Of a stretch of DNA of 64,000 nucleotides, positions 9,576-19,594 are shown piece after piece. Under the pieces are notes generated by a model. It saw nothing but the letters and a program-made list of their open reading frames with translations, made no database searches and was not told where the DNA came from. The stretch spans positions 34,637-98,636 of the forward strand of contig NZ_JPRI01000011.1 in assembly GCF_000737765.1 (NCBI RefSeq), read 5' to 3'. This DNA comes from Chryseobacterium vrystaatense. Its GTDB lineage: Bacteria > Bacteroidota > Bacteroidia > Flavobacteriales > Weeksellaceae. How positions within the stretch are numbered: position 1 is the stretch's first letter; every line of letters begins with the position of its first letter. Made by a program: the position numbers and the translations under genes.

Positions 9576-11069
9576 TTATACTTTTAATGGTCCCCCAATT
9601 TTCTTAATCATATCTTTGGCGTTCGTGTTTTCGGGATTCAATTCAAGGGATTTCTGATACATTTTGAGGGCATCTTCTTTTTTTCCGGATTGGAGCAATG
9701 CTTCTCCATAGCTGTCAAATATATTGGCACTCTTAGGAAAAATCAATGTTGCTGAATTAAATACCTCTAAAGAATTGTCCACTTTTTGAAGTCTGAGAAA
9801 CTGATATCCTAATTTGTTAAAGTCTCTTTCCGTGGCTTCATAACTACGCGGATTATTTAAATACTCCTGAATCACCTGATCTGCTTTTTCTTTGTTGCCG
9901 GCTTCAAGTAAGCTTCCATAAATTCTTGAAAGATTCTGAAGGGGCATGGTATAAGGCTTATGATCAATTAACTGCAAAACCGCATTGAAGGTGGAGAAAA
10001 CAGGACTGTTTCCTATGTTGGATAAGAGAATTACTGACTGATTTTTATTCATATTATGCGCCAAAATACTGGTAAGTCCATTGATAGATCCGTCATGAAA
10101 AACTATTTTTCCTTCACGTTCATCGGTATACATAAACCAGCCTAAGCCGTAGCTCACCTCCTTTCCATCTATAGTATAAGTGGCCGTCTTTCCATCGTTG
10201 AGCGTTGTAGGGGTTAACGCTTCCTCCAATTCTTTTTTACCCAGGATTTTATAACTGAATAAGGCATTCTGATACTTTTCCAGGTCTAAGGCTGTACTTA
10301 TTATCCCTCCGTTTCCATAAAAATTACTTTTTTCGAAAATCGGAAACGGATCTTTTAAGGTCTTTACATTTACAAGATCAGTGGAATACAGATTAGGGTA
10401 TGTATATAATTCTACCTGATTATTTTTTATAATCTTCCTGTTAAGCGGAACAAATGACTGTTTCATTTTAGCGGGACCAAAAATATTTTTCTGCAGATAA
10501 TCCGAATAGCTCATTCCTGATATCTTTTCGATGATCAGGGCAGCGAGGCAAAAATTGACGTTGTTGTAGTCCCATTTGCTTCCCGGTACAAAAGAAAGAG
10601 GTGTTTTGAACCGAATGAATGTTGGGATAATATCCTGATTTGAGATTACTTTATCTGGCTGTTCTTTGATAATGCTGTCAAACAAATTATAGTACTGCGC
10701 CAACCCGGAAGTATTGTTAAGAAGCTGCCTGATACTGATCTCGGGATAAGGGAAATCTGAAAGGTATTTCTGAACGGGATCATCAATGTTAAGTTTTCCT
10801 TTTTGCTTAAGCTGGAGCACAGCGGTTGAAGTAAAGGTTTTTGTTACGGAAGCAATCGGAAACTGAGAAGCGTCGCTGATCTTTTCTTTCGTTTCAAAAT
10901 TGGAAAATCCATAGGTTTGATAAAAAATATTTTCTCCCGGTTGTGAAACTACAGCACTTCCATTAAACATTTTGTTTTTAGAAAGGGTTGAAAAGAACTT
11001 ATTTAATTCCTGCGCCGGGATTTGCTGCATCAGGAAAGTGGTCAGCAAGATTACAATTAATTTAGTCAT
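9576..11069 (-). CDS. Serine hydrolase (beta-lactamase/class C fold) with C-terminal TPR
   Basis: A 497-residue secreted protein with signal peptide MTKLIVILLTTFLMQQIPAQ. The catalytic Ser-x-x-Lys is S74-V-T-K77 (PIASVTKTFTST) and the Tyr-x-Asn motif is in WDYNNVN. A VFHDGSINGL segment takes the place of the KTG-like triad. Residues from about 380 form tetratricopeptide repeats (KSANIFDSYGEALLQSGKKE, then DALKMYQKSLELNPENTNAK). The family includes penicillin-binding proteins, D-aminopeptidases and esterases; the TPR tail suggests a protein partner. It is one of three such enzymes within 7 kb. The substrate is unknown. Confidence 0.85.
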   Translation of the reverse strand: MTKLIVILLTTFLMQQIPAQELNKFFSTLSKNKMFNGSAVVSQPGENIFYQTYGFSNFETKEKISDASQFPIASVTKTFTSTAVLQLKQKGKLNIDDPVQKYLSDFPYPEISIRQLLNNTSGLAQYYNLFDSIIKEQPDKVISNQDIIPTFIRFKTPLSFVPGSKWDYNNVNFCLAALIIEKISGMSYSDYLQKNIFGPAKMKQSFVPLNRKIIKNNQVELYTYPNLYSTDLVNVKTLKDPFPIFEKSNFYGNGGIISTALDLEKYQNALFSYKILGKKELEEALTPTTLNDGKTATYTIDGKEVSYGLGWFMYTDEREGKIVFHDGSINGLTSILAHNMNKNQSVILLSNIGNSPVFSTFNAVLQLIDHKPYTMPLQNLSRIYGSLLEAGNKEKADQVIQEYLNNPRSYEATERDFNKLGYQFLRLQKVDNSLEVFNSATLIFPKSANIFDSYGEALLQSGKKEDALKMYQKSLELNPENTNAKDMIKKIGGPLKV

Positions 11070-11258
11070 GATTTTTATTCAGTTATGGATCAATACGGTG
11101 ATTTAAAAACCCGTACTTTTTATATGACAATTTCTGAAAGGATTATATTACATGATCATCAACTGTAACCCAAAAAATCAATCGGTCTGCTGAACTCATC
11201 CGCTTTTACCAAAAAGAATCACAAGACTTGTTGGTATACGTTCACCCAGCCCTTCCCA

Positions 11259-11759
11259 CTATTTCCAGTAGCTCCATTTCAAACCGTCAAATACAGCCAG
11301 TGATTTGCTGATGGTGTCATAACAGATCATTCCCGGAAATGGATTTTTAACATTGATATGAGGGGTGTCTACTTTAGGTAAAATCAAGGCTTTATTGGCA
11401 GACTCCAATACCAATACCCCGGGTGTATTGGTGGCTGAAGGTCCTATAATCACATTATTTGGTCCGGGAGCTTCATCACCTGGGTTGAAAACAACACCGG
11501 CGAGAGATCCCTGATCACTCAATGGAAGCCAGGCCGCGTCCACTTTCATTTTTAAAACCTCATCATTTTTATCCATCAGAATAGTTCCATCTACCGCATT
11601 GCCGGGAAGTGTTTCCACAATAGGCAGCAAAATACCATTGGTTGTATTTCCTTTAAAATCCAGAATTCCATCTCCATCTATTATTTCTTTACCGATGGCT
11701 ACCTGTGCGTTGGTTATCTGCAGACAAAACAACCCTGTTATAAGTATTATTTTTTTCAT
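11259..11759 (-). CDS. Small secreted surface-type protein with C-terminal YDT/NG-W motif
   Basis: A 166-residue protein with a signal peptide ending in ITNAQ. The mature part begins VAIGKEIIDGDG and ends PFPGMICYDTISKSLAVFDGLKWSYWK. The same start (QVAIGK or QIAIGK) and the same ending (GM, YDT, then a hydrophobic run and W) occur in the protein at 39175-39699, so the two are paralogs. It lies 26 bases downstream of the 569-residue surface protein, probably in one transcript. No enzymatic motif is visible. It is likely a cell-surface or periplasmic structural protein; I do not recognise a named family. Confidence 0.72.
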   Translation of the reverse strand: MKKIILITGLFCLQITNAQVAIGKEIIDGDGILDFKGNTTNGILLPIVETLPGNAVDGTILMDKNDEVLKMKVDAAWLPLSDQGSLAGVVFNPGDEAPGPNNVIIGPSATNTPGVLVLESANKALILPKVDTPHINVKNPFPGMICYDTISKSLAVFDGLKWSYWK

Positions 11760-11785
11760 ATTTAAATATTTCGGGAGTTTAGTGA

Positions 11786-13495
11786 TTAATCATTACAGGA
11801 TCTTGTGATACAGTTCCATCCTGTTCCGTTATAGAGTTTAAAACATTTATCCACCGTGTCATATATCAGCATTCCTTCTACCGGAACAGCAATATTTGCA
11901 GCAGTGGTTCTTGTGATTACAAAACCTTTATTTTTAGATTCAAGGGCTATAAATCCATTCGGGATATTCGCCGGCCAGTTCATCTGCCGGCTTTGGGCGG
12001 TAATTCCAAATTTCGTCATCTCATTAGGGGTGCCTGCTGCAGGATCTTTAGTACAGTAGGTTTGAATATTGGTCCCAAATGTAAAGTATTTATTATCCGG
12101 AAAAGAATAATTAAAAACAGCCTTGCCTCCTGTAAAGCCAGCCGCGGGAATAACCTGTACATTCTGAGAAAGCGCACTGTCATCTGCTATAATCATAGAA
12201 ATATTATCTGTAGCAAGTATGCTGGTGTAGGCCGACAGATCTGCCTGCAGCCATGTTGAGCCGGTATCATTTTTCCTCTGTGCAAGCCATATTCTTTGGA
12301 TCCTCTGTCCCGGTGCTGTTCCACTATTTACCAGGGTAAGGCTCTGATCATTATTATCTCCTATCAAAAGAAATGTTCTATCCTGCAGAAAATCTGATCT
12401 GTCCGGTTTACTGTTCGCTGAAACAAAATCATTGTCAGTGGATATGATAAGCATACTATTGTTTTCCGTATTAATGCTATTCGTTACCAATTGCTTTAAG
12501 GCTGAATCATCATCTTTTGCAAGCCCGAAGATATTATTATTGAAGGCTGTATTCAGACTGGAATTCCAGGTTATAACAGTTTCATCAGAAGCGATATAGT
12601 CCTGAGGCTGAACAAGCGTAACTCCATATTTAACGGCCAAATAAGAGTTGACTCTCTGCCTTTCGCTATCAGTTTGTGTCCCGGAATAAAGGATAAACTC
12701 TCCAATTCTGTCGCCAGCCAGAGAGGTACTGCCGGAACCAGCGTCGTTATCCATTAAAAGGACCATCCCCGGATAATTAAAAGTAGATGATACTCCATTT
12801 GAAGGCTGTCCGTATTCCAGACCGTTGTTTCCAAAAAGGTAGTTCATATTAGTTCCGGGAAGCCGATTATAATACGATTGTATACTCGGGACTTCCGTTC
12901 CGACAGTTGTGATCGTATTGGTTCCAAAAAAGACATCTCCGGATTCTTTTTCGTTATAAAACTCAGGTCGGTTGCCCTGGGTGCCAAAAAATGGTGACTG
13001 CCATATTCCTGCGATCAAAGAGGTGTTGGAACTTCTGGTCGTTCCATTCATCACAAATACAGTTCTGTAACTCGCTGAAACAGTTCTCGAAAGATGGGTA
13101 TATGAAGTTAATGCGTTGGTAGTATTATCTGGAAAACCCGATGGAAATTTGTATCCGGATCTGTACCCGTTGGTACTTACAATTTCTATGGCTGGATTAA
13201 AATTAAAATTCGGGATGGACGTTGCAGTCCGGTAGGCCGGGATAGCTCCAATCCCCGGATCTGCGTAATAACCAGGCATCCCCTGATTCGCAATTCCATT
13301 GACTCCGCCTGTTTTTTGATTTTCCCAGACAGGAACTTTTGAATTGTCGGTTGTTGTGGCAGTTCCTGCATCAGCTTTTACCCAAACCTGCAGGTTGCTA
13401 GAAATACCACCCGGCGCAGGAGTTTGTGCCCATAATGTATAGCTGAACATCAGGAATAAAAAAATACCTGTTTTTTCATCGATGGGAATTCTCAT
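11786..13495 (-). CDS. Secreted surface protein with LamG-like module, paralog of the 2057-residue protein
   Basis: A 569-residue protein with a signal peptide ending TLWAQ. It holds one module of the kind seen three times in the giant protein at 32974-39147. The module begins SNLQVWVKADAGTA and includes a concanavalin-like beta-sandwich region and the signature ERQRVNSYLAVKYGVTL, then the FNNNIFGLAKDD and LLIGDNN elements. The C-terminal 100 residues (from about QTYCTKDPAAG) end in the shared pattern VPVEGMLIYDTVDKC then YNGTGWNCI. There is no typical T9SS C-terminal sorting domain. The probable role is cell-surface adhesion or carbohydrate contact; this is inference from the fold type. Confidence 0.75.
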   Translation of the reverse strand: MRIPIDEKTGIFLFLMFSYTLWAQTPAPGGISSNLQVWVKADAGTATTTDNSKVPVWENQKTGGVNGIANQGMPGYYADPGIGAIPAYRTATSIPNFNFNPAIEIVSTNGYRSGYKFPSGFPDNTTNALTSYTHLSRTVSASYRTVFVMNGTTRSSNTSLIAGIWQSPFFGTQGNRPEFYNEKESGDVFFGTNTITTVGTEVPSIQSYYNRLPGTNMNYLFGNNGLEYGQPSNGVSSTFNYPGMVLLMDNDAGSGSTSLAGDRIGEFILYSGTQTDSERQRVNSYLAVKYGVTLVQPQDYIASDETVITWNSSLNTAFNNNIFGLAKDDDSALKQLVTNSINTENNSMLIISTDNDFVSANSKPDRSDFLQDRTFLLIGDNNDQSLTLVNSGTAPGQRIQRIWLAQRKNDTGSTWLQADLSAYTSILATDNISMIIADDSALSQNVQVIPAAGFTGGKAVFNYSFPDNKYFTFGTNIQTYCTKDPAAGTPNEMTKFGITAQSRQMNWPANIPNGFIALESKNKGFVITRTTAANIAVPVEGMLIYDTVDKCFKLYNGTGWNCITRSCND

Positions 13496-13828
13496 ATGTT
13501 TATTTTAATTTATAGATAATGTTTATTACCCAAACCAATCAATAATAACATCAATTACATTCCATATTAGTACATGATTTATTAGTCCACGCTAACAAAA
13601 ACTCTGTTGAAAATACAAATTATTATTCAACAAACCTACAGATTATCTGTTAATTAGTATTCGCAACGTAAAAAATCAGGTGGTGATAACGAATAGATTG
13701 AGTACAAAAATACAGACTGACAATTCAATTTTTTAACACAATATCTTTCTATTCCAAGAATTTTTGGGATTTTTGAGGAAGAAGACTTCAGTTCGGGCAG
13801 CATACAGAAGAACAGATTCCTGTGGAAA

Positions 13829-13856
13829 CAAAAAACAGACTGAATTCAGTCTGTTT
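13829..13856 (-). terminator. Rho-independent terminator after the 488-residue serine hydrolase
   Basis: A perfect palindrome at 13833-13856 (centre GAATTC, arms AAACAGACTGAA/TTCAGTCTGTTT) is followed on the minus strand by a run of T. It lies 120 bases beyond the stop at 13977. The rest of the 480-base gap at 13496-13976 shows only AT-rich sequence upstream of the surface-protein gene and no convincing gene. Confidence 0.85.
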
Positions 13857-13976
13857 ATGATTAAAATATGGATGTTTATTCCGGATATTTTACACGATTA
13901 TCTATGGGTTATATCTGATCAATTAATGACAGGGACCGTTATACATCAGTTCAATAATAAGCTGATAATTTATCTG

Positions 13977-15443
13977 TTACGGACGCTTAACGTTTTTAAT
14001 ATCTGTGCTTATACCACCTCTTTTCAGCGTCACAGAGCTAAGTGTTCCATTGTTGAAATCAAATTTCAGGAGATTGGGATAATCTGTAATTTTAAATAAT
14101 CCATTTTTCAGATACACCAGCTCATTATCATTTTTTCCTTTAAAATGGTCCAGCAACGGAGATTCTACATAGAGGCAGTTGTTCTTTTCTACTATTTTGG
14201 TTGCTACTCCCTGACTATACAGGAAATCATCATAAGTACCAATGAGCTGCTTTTTTAGACTTAAAGGCATTTCCTGAATCTCTTCATTCGAAGTTTTTCC
14301 TTCCCAGTTCATTAAGGTCAGAATCTTTTTTTGGGTTTGTGTCATCACAGGAATCCGGTTCGGTTTTTCACCATTGGCAAGAAATACAAAGCCGTTTCCA
14401 TCTGTCATCGTCGCAAAGGTACTGCCTCCTACTCCTGTATTGGAACCGTTGCAAGAAAACCAGTCATAATTGTTGTATCCAAATGATTTCTGCCATCCGT
14501 AGCTCCATCCGCCAACAGCGTTTTTCAAAGCGGTTACTTCTGTTACTTTTTTTGCTACAGCATGGGAAATTACTTTGTTGTTTTTATTGCGAAGGGCATT
14601 TTGTATTTCCATGGACAGTTGAGCTAAATCAGCTGGTGTAGACCACATTCCTGATGGTCCAACCTGTGGGGTGATAGGCAGACCTGTTTTTATTACTTTT
14701 CCATCTTTATCATGTACCAAGGCGACATTGGATGGGAATCCCTTTTCATCAGGCTGGGTCATCGTTGTGTTTTTCAAGCCAAGCGGTGAGAAAATATATT
14801 CTTTGGCAAGTTCAGCAATCGGTTTGTTGAAGGTATCTTCCAATGCCATCTGAACGATAACATACCCTCCGCCGCTGTATTCAAAACTTGTTCCCGGAGT
14901 GAAAAGGAATTCGATTTCCCTGTCATATCTCGGAATCTGTCCTAAAAGACTTTGTTTTAGTGTTGGAATGGTTTCTCCTTCATAGTGGTCTTCAAATCCA
15001 CCCTGACTTGTGCCGGAAGTATGATTTAAAAATGGTTTCCATGTGGGACTGTTGTTTTCAGTAAATTTACTTTTAGGTAAATGCCACCGTTTTAAATACT
15101 TGTCTATCGGATCATTTAAATTAATCAATCCTTTTTCTTCAAGGATGTAACAGAGAAGTGCTGTTATAGGTTTAGAAATAGAAGCCGTTGAGAAAGCAGT
15201 GTTTCCGTCTATCTTTTCTTTAGAATCCATAGATTTTACACCCCATTGGTGTGAATACACCACCTTGTAATTTTCAAAAACCACCAGGCTGAATCCGGGA
15301 AGATTATATTTTTTTAATTGCGGCTCAATTTGTAAGCTGTCTGTAAGAAAACTATAGTCACTTTTTTGAGTTAAAGTTTTATGGGTGGTCTGGCAGCTTG
15401 ACATGGCGGCTATCAGAAGTAGTAAATACATTATATTTTTCAT
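13977..15443 (-). CDS. Serine hydrolase lipoprotein (beta-lactamase/class C fold)
   Basis: A 488-residue putative lipoprotein: MKNIMYLLLLIAAMSSC gives a lipobox with Cys17. The catalytic Ser-x-x-Lys is S88-I-S-K91 (FSTASISKPITALL) and the Tyr motif lies in FEYSGGGYVIVQ, where the usual YxN reads YSG as in many esterase-like members. SCNGSNTGVGGSTFATM is the likely third-motif region. A C-terminal domain of about 100 residues (QEMPLSLKKQLIGTYDDF onward) resembles the small barrel that follows such hydrolases. It is followed by its own terminator and preceded by another serine hydrolase on the same strand, with a 100-base gap. Substrate unknown; peptidase, amidase or esterase activity is possible. 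Confidence 0.85.
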   Translation of the reverse strand: MKNIMYLLLLIAAMSSCQTTHKTLTQKSDYSFLTDSLQIEPQLKKYNLPGFSLVVFENYKVVYSHQWGVKSMDSKEKIDGNTAFSTASISKPITALLCYILEEKGLINLNDPIDKYLKRWHLPKSKFTENNSPTWKPFLNHTSGTSQGGFEDHYEGETIPTLKQSLLGQIPRYDREIEFLFTPGTSFEYSGGGYVIVQMALEDTFNKPIAELAKEYIFSPLGLKNTTMTQPDEKGFPSNVALVHDKDGKVIKTGLPITPQVGPSGMWSTPADLAQLSMEIQNALRNKNNKVISHAVAKKVTEVTALKNAVGGWSYGWQKSFGYNNYDWFSCNGSNTGVGGSTFATMTDGNGFVFLANGEKPNRIPVMTQTQKKILTLMNWEGKTSNEEIQEMPLSLKKQLIGTYDDFLYSQGVATKIVEKNNCLYVESPLLDHFKGKNDNELVYLKNGLFKITDYPNLLKFDFNNGTLSSVTLKRGGISTDIKNVKRP

Positions 15444-15543
15444 GGTCTCTTATTTTAGGTAAAATTTATTGGGCAGCTTTATGCTGCAATTTTGATAAGT
15501 GCTCTTTTTATTTGGGATAAGATCAGCTATTGGCAAGCTGCAT

Positions 15544-16602
15544 TTACTTTAATACTGTATCATAAATTTGATTCAAAAGGTTTTGTCTCAATTTTGAGTT
15601 TCTTTGGTCCAGAAGTATGATGATTCCCCAATTTTTAGCTCTGTTGTAACATATGATTGAAGATTGTCCCATAGAATCCCCGGATTTTGAATACAGTGTA
15701 TTTTCTTCATCTGTTACGATATTGGTTCCCAATCCCATTTCTCTTTTCTCATCTTTGTAGAAGATTTTTTCCGTAATGACGGCTGCTTTTGCGATGCGTG
15801 TTTCTTGATTTAAAACCGACTTTAGAAACAGAACCATATCAGAAGCACCCGACTTTACCATTCCTGCAGATGCCGTGATATTCCAATTGAAGAATTCCTG
15901 AATACCTCCGTCAGGATTGTGACCGGTTGTTCTGTTTTTTACATTGAAATCTTTTGTCAATGTGTTGGTCATCTTTAACGGCCCTATTATTTTCGATCTG
16001 ATAATTTCATCGTAGCTCTTATGGTATACCTTCTCCAGGATCTGTCCCAGTAAAGTATATCCAATGGTAGAATAACGGTATTTACCATAATCTTTCAGCT
16101 CACTGCAATTGTTGATGATAGAAGCCAGCGTTTTTTCTGTGACACTGCTTACAGGCTGTTGTGGGTTGAGTTCTATTAATTTTCCAAAATCTATATCCGG
16201 TAAACCTGACTGATGAGAGGCCAGATCCGAAATTTTAATTTTGTTTTTAAGATTCTCATGGAGAATATATTCTTTGGGAAGATAAAGATCTATATAATCA
16301 TCAATTTTTATTTTATGATCCAGCACAGCCTGAGCAATCAGGTTTGAAGTTAAAATTTTGGTGATCGAGGCAATTTCAAATAGCGAATTTTTATCAATTT
16401 TCGTGGAATTTTCTGCATTCAGCTGACCGTATGAAGTATAAAACTCTTCATTATTTTTAATAAAGCCAACACTAATTCCTACGTTCGGATTTTTTTGATG
16501 ACTGTCACTGATTATTGAATCAATTTTTTTTGTGATATCCTGTCCGAAAGAAAAGCTGCTTACGAATAATAACGCTGCCAAAAATTTTAATGAAGTTTTC
16601 AT
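15544..16602 (-). CDS. Secreted serine hydrolase (beta-lactamase/class C fold)
   Basis: A 352-residue protein with a signal peptide ending FSFGQ. The Ser-x-x-Lys motif is S79-I-T-K82 (LFEIASITKILTS), the Tyr motif is in KYRYSTIGYTLLGQ, and YSKSGDSMGQSS may stand for the K-T-G-like element. It is a compact class C-type domain without an extra C-terminal domain, unlike its two neighbours. It lies between another serine hydrolase and a membrane AraC regulator, all on the minus strand. The pair may be an antibiotic- or peptide-related hydrolase set controlled by that regulator, but nothing in the sequence proves a beta-lactamase activity. Confidence 0.85.
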   Translation of the reverse strand: MKTSLKFLAALLFVSSFSFGQDITKKIDSIISDSHQKNPNVGISVGFIKNNEEFYTSYGQLNAENSTKIDKNSLFEIASITKILTSNLIAQAVLDHKIKIDDYIDLYLPKEYILHENLKNKIKISDLASHQSGLPDIDFGKLIELNPQQPVSSVTEKTLASIINNCSELKDYGKYRYSTIGYTLLGQILEKVYHKSYDEIIRSKIIGPLKMTNTLTKDFNVKNRTTGHNPDGGIQEFFNWNITASAGMVKSGASDMVLFLKSVLNQETRIAKAAVITEKIFYKDEKREMGLGTNIVTDEENTLYSKSGDSMGQSSIICYNRAKNWGIIILLDQRNSKLRQNLLNQIYDTVLK

Positions 16603-16757
16603 TGTATCGATTTTTATTTGTTAAAAAATTATTTCGATACAAATATGCGGGAGAAATCAGACCCAGGCGACCGAATAAAAACAGTCGAACGCATTGGTTA
16701 AAAAAAATACGTATGAATCCTTGAAAGACAAAGTACGAATAATTACAAAACTCTAAT

Positions 16758-17897
16758 TTACATACATTTACGATAAGCAGTCGGCGTATTTCCTGTATGT
16801 TTTTTAAAAGCTGTATTAAAAGAAGATTTGGAATTAAAACCTACTTCATACAGAATTTCAAGAATAGTTACCTTATTTTTTGTCTGATCTTTTAAGATAT
16901 CCATTGCATTTTCTATACGGTAAGTATTCACGAAATCATAAAAATGTTTTCCTAATTGATGATTGATTAAAACCGATAATTCCCGGACAGGAATTCCGAT
17001 ATCATCAGAAATATCCTGAATGGTTAAAGAAGGATTGAGAAAGGGTTTCTTTTCTGCCATATGCTCCTTCAGCATCAGTAAGTCGCGGTTGTATTCCTGT
17101 TCAGTGACAGCAGTCTGATTACTGTTTTTTTCTTCTGAAATAATATCTGAAACAAGCTTTAATTTTGAATCAATATTTCTGAACAGACCGGGATTGTTTA
17201 ACGCTTTCAGTAAGTACCAACAGGAAATAAAAAGCTGGAATACGAGGATTCCGATTTTTATCGATTCTGATACATACGGATAATCGGAAAATTTTAAAAT
17301 ATTTTTCAACATGACAATCAGGTATAATAAAGTCAGTACCACTGTAAACTGAAACAGCCAATTGTAGGAACTGATGCTGGTTCCGGCGTAATTTTCAAGG
17401 TACAGTCTCTTTGCTTTTCTTAAGAGCATAAACACCGCAATCAAATAGATCACAATCTGAATATGAAAAAGTATGTGATTGAACTGCAGTTCGATCATAC
17501 TTTGACGGTTTATAATAAAGTTCATTTTAGAGGCAAGATCTACAGTATAGAAACGGGGCAGCAAAACGACATTGGCCATCAGAAAAGGAAGCAAATGGAG
17601 GATATATTGAGGTTTAAGCTTAAAATCCGAATAGCAAACTGATGAAACATAGAGATAAAAAACAGGAATCTGCAGAAAAGCCAATGTATTTCGCAACATA
17701 CCCGGATTGGAAGGACCGTCGGTCACTAAATTCAATAATGGCTCACTGGTATCAATGGCCGTTATGAGCAGAAAAACAGCAAAAAGAGTATTGCTTAACC
17801 TGTGTTTTGTTTTCACCGTCAGCAGGAAAAAAGCCAGAAAAACAGAAATGAACAGGGATATTGTTGTCACAATAATTAATAAATTACTCTTATCCAT
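16758..17897 (-). CDS. AraC-family regulator with N-terminal multi-span membrane domain
   Basis: A 379-residue protein. Residues 1 to about 235 contain six or seven hydrophobic helices (for example LLIIVTTISLFISVFLAFFL and LLFQLFISCWYLLKAL-like segments). About 280-379 are an AraC/XylS double helix-turn-helix: LNPSLTIQDISDDIGIPVRE, then VTILEILYEVGFNSKSSFNTAFKKHTGNTPTAYRK, the standard second HTH and C-terminus. Such proteins sense a ligand at or in the membrane and bind DNA through the C-terminus. It lies 155 bases upstream of the serine hydrolases on the same strand and may regulate them. The target sites are not identifiable. Confidence 0.88.
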   Translation of the reverse strand: MDKSNLLIIVTTISLFISVFLAFFLLTVKTKHRLSNTLFAVFLLITAIDTSEPLLNLVTDGPSNPGMLRNTLAFLQIPVFYLYVSSVCYSDFKLKPQYILHLLPFLMANVVLLPRFYTVDLASKMNFIINRQSMIELQFNHILFHIQIVIYLIAVFMLLRKAKRLYLENYAGTSISSYNWLFQFTVVLTLLYLIVMLKNILKFSDYPYVSESIKIGILVFQLFISCWYLLKALNNPGLFRNIDSKLKLVSDIISEEKNSNQTAVTEQEYNRDLLMLKEHMAEKKPFLNPSLTIQDISDDIGIPVRELSVLINHQLGKHFYDFVNTYRIENAMDILKDQTKNKVTILEILYEVGFNSKSSFNTAFKKHTGNTPTAYRKCM

Positions 17898-18179
17898 TCA
17901 TTATTTATTTTATTTGTTTCAGTAAAGTTATTTTTTCAGCTGACAGCAAAAATCCTGCAAAGACAGCAGCCTCTTACGATCCAGAACTGAACCTCACAAA
18001 TATAGAAATTAGATCGGAGTTGTCTGCGTTTTTATCAGCAAAAAGCCTCACCTGATGTCAATACTACAAACCGGTGTAGTAAGATGAGCCTGATGAATTA
18101 CTGAAAGTCTTCATTTTTTAAAATATTTCCAACGCTCATTAAAGTTTTCTTATCTTTATATAACTTATTAAAAAAGCAT

Positions 18180-18536
18180 ATGAAAAAAAAGGTTGTCCTT
18201 ATTCAGGATAATGAGGATATTCTGGAAATTATGGATCAGGTTTTGGAGGACGAAGGATTTGATGTTACTTCATCATTAACGACCGAACCGATAGAAAAAA
18301 TTGATGAAATTGAACCTGATGTAGTGATTGTAGATGACAATATCAGGGGTACTAAAAAAGGGGCAAAAGTTATTGAAGAACTGAAGAGTGATCCTGAAAC
18401 CGAGGATGTTTCAGCGGTTCTTACTTCTACTTCATTTGATCTGCCCCAAAAAGCAAAAGAATGTAAAGCCGATGATTATATCGAGAAGCCCTTTGATATT
18501 GATCATATGATTGATGTGGTTAAAAATAATTCCTGA
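18180..18536 (+). CDS. Stand-alone response-regulator receiver protein
   Basis: A 118-residue single-domain receiver (CheY-like). Visible are the acidic residues D10 and E12-D13, phospho-acceptor Asp52 in DVVIVDDNIRG, the conserved Thr/Ser at LTSTSF, and Lys about 104 in YIEKPFD. There is no output domain, so it probably works by protein contact or as a phosphate shuttle. The cognate kinase is not in the neighbourhood. It begins with a run of Lys (MKKKVVLIQDNED). It is monocistronic, with a bidirectional terminator about 80 bases after its stop. Confidence 0.9.
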   Translation: MKKKVVLIQDNEDILEIMDQVLEDEGFDVTSSLTTEPIEKIDEIEPDVVIVDDNIRGTKKGAKVIEELKSDPETEDVSAVLTSTSFDLPQKAKECKADDYIEKPFDIDHMIDVVKNNS

Positions 18537-18613
18537 TCAGCCAAAAAAAATGATCATGTTTATTCATCGAGCTTTCTGACTTTTAACCATCCGGAAAAGT
18601 AAACACAAAAATT

Positions 18614-18652
18614 AAAAAAGCCGTTTTCACAAGTTGTGAAAACGGCTTTTTT
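18614..18652. terminator. Bidirectional rho-independent terminator
   Basis: A near-perfect palindrome with arms AAAAAAGCCGTTTTCAC and GTGAAAACGGCTTTTTT around a short AAGTT loop. It serves the receiver gene on the plus strand and the convergent secreted-protein gene at 18691. Confidence 0.92.
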
Positions 18653-18690
18653 AATTTAATTTATACATCATATCCTGGTTACTGAGTCCA

Positions 18691-19233
18691 TTAATTGGCA
18701 GCAGGATCAATACGCTGAGTGGTCAGGTATAAGGATTTTAAAAGATCTTTACTGTCAAAAATTAAGATGGCGTAGTGCTTCCCTTTTTTAAAGGTGAGTT
18801 TTGCACCGCCTTCATATTCTGTACCCCTTCCTAGTTTTTCTGTACTGCCCCCATATTTACTGAATTTGGCAGCGCTTTCCTTAAGCGTGGTTTTGTTGAT
18901 TACCAGACCAAAAGGAAGACCGTCAACAATCACAAAATGATCATCGGTAATTTCAAAGGACATCTCGTTTATGTTATTGTTCTCTCCCAGGCTGCAATAA
19001 AGTTCCAGACCGGATGGCTGAACCCACTTGGCATATTTTTCCTCATTGGCATCTTCATAATATTGAGTCTTGGTTTTCAAAACAGAGGAGATCTTATCCG
19101 GTGTCTGAGGAAAAATGAATTCAGAATTTTTGTCCAGTAAAGAATTTAAACCGGCGTTTTTCTGCGCAAATGCTGTTAAGCTCAATAGCTGAAAAAGTAC
19201 GGTGAGAACTAATGTTAAAGGTTTCATCTGCAT
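18691..19233 (-). CDS. Secreted protein of unknown function
   Basis: A 180-residue protein with signal peptide LTLVLTVLFQLLSLTAFAQ. The mature part has no motif that I recognise; it alternates strand-like segments (DHFVIVDGLPFGLVI, GAKLTFKKGKHYAILIF) as in small periplasmic beta proteins. The start could be Met1 or Met3 (MKPLTLV). It is convergent with the receiver-protein gene and shares its terminator. The 361-base gap after its start (19234-19594) contains AT-rich sequence and divergent promoter space but no recognisable gene. Confidence 0.65.
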   Translation of the reverse strand: MQMKPLTLVLTVLFQLLSLTAFAQKNAGLNSLLDKNSEFIFPQTPDKISSVLKTKTQYYEDANEEKYAKWVQPSGLELYCSLGENNNINEMSFEITDDHFVIVDGLPFGLVINKTTLKESAAKFSKYGGSTEKLGRGTEYEGGAKLTFKKGKHYAILIFDSKDLLKSLYLTTQRIDPAAN

Positions 19234-19594
19234 AAAGACAGTTTTTAATTTTTTAATTAATTTGGTGGATAAAGATATTAAAATTAATTAAATGTGTAAA
19301 AATATAGGAGAAAATAAACCGCATCATAAACTTCGAATTCTACACGCCAGAAATGGATTTTAACCAGGGCCAGTCTTGAGAAATAAGGCCAAAAAAACCG
19401 AATGTCTTTGTCTCCTATTATAGTTAAGATTTAAACACGGCATCATTTTATTATTGTAGATTGCCCTTGAATATTAAAATTTCAGTATTTTTCCGAAATT
19501 CCTGATGATGACATTTTTACGGTCAACTGAGAGAAGAAACAAATGAGAATAAACTGAAATAAATACACAGAAAACCAATTACATCTTTCTCCAC

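Noticed and set aside
13764..14099. 111-codon plus-strand frame
   Set aside because: It runs through a terminator palindrome and then antisense into the 488-residue serine hydrolase.
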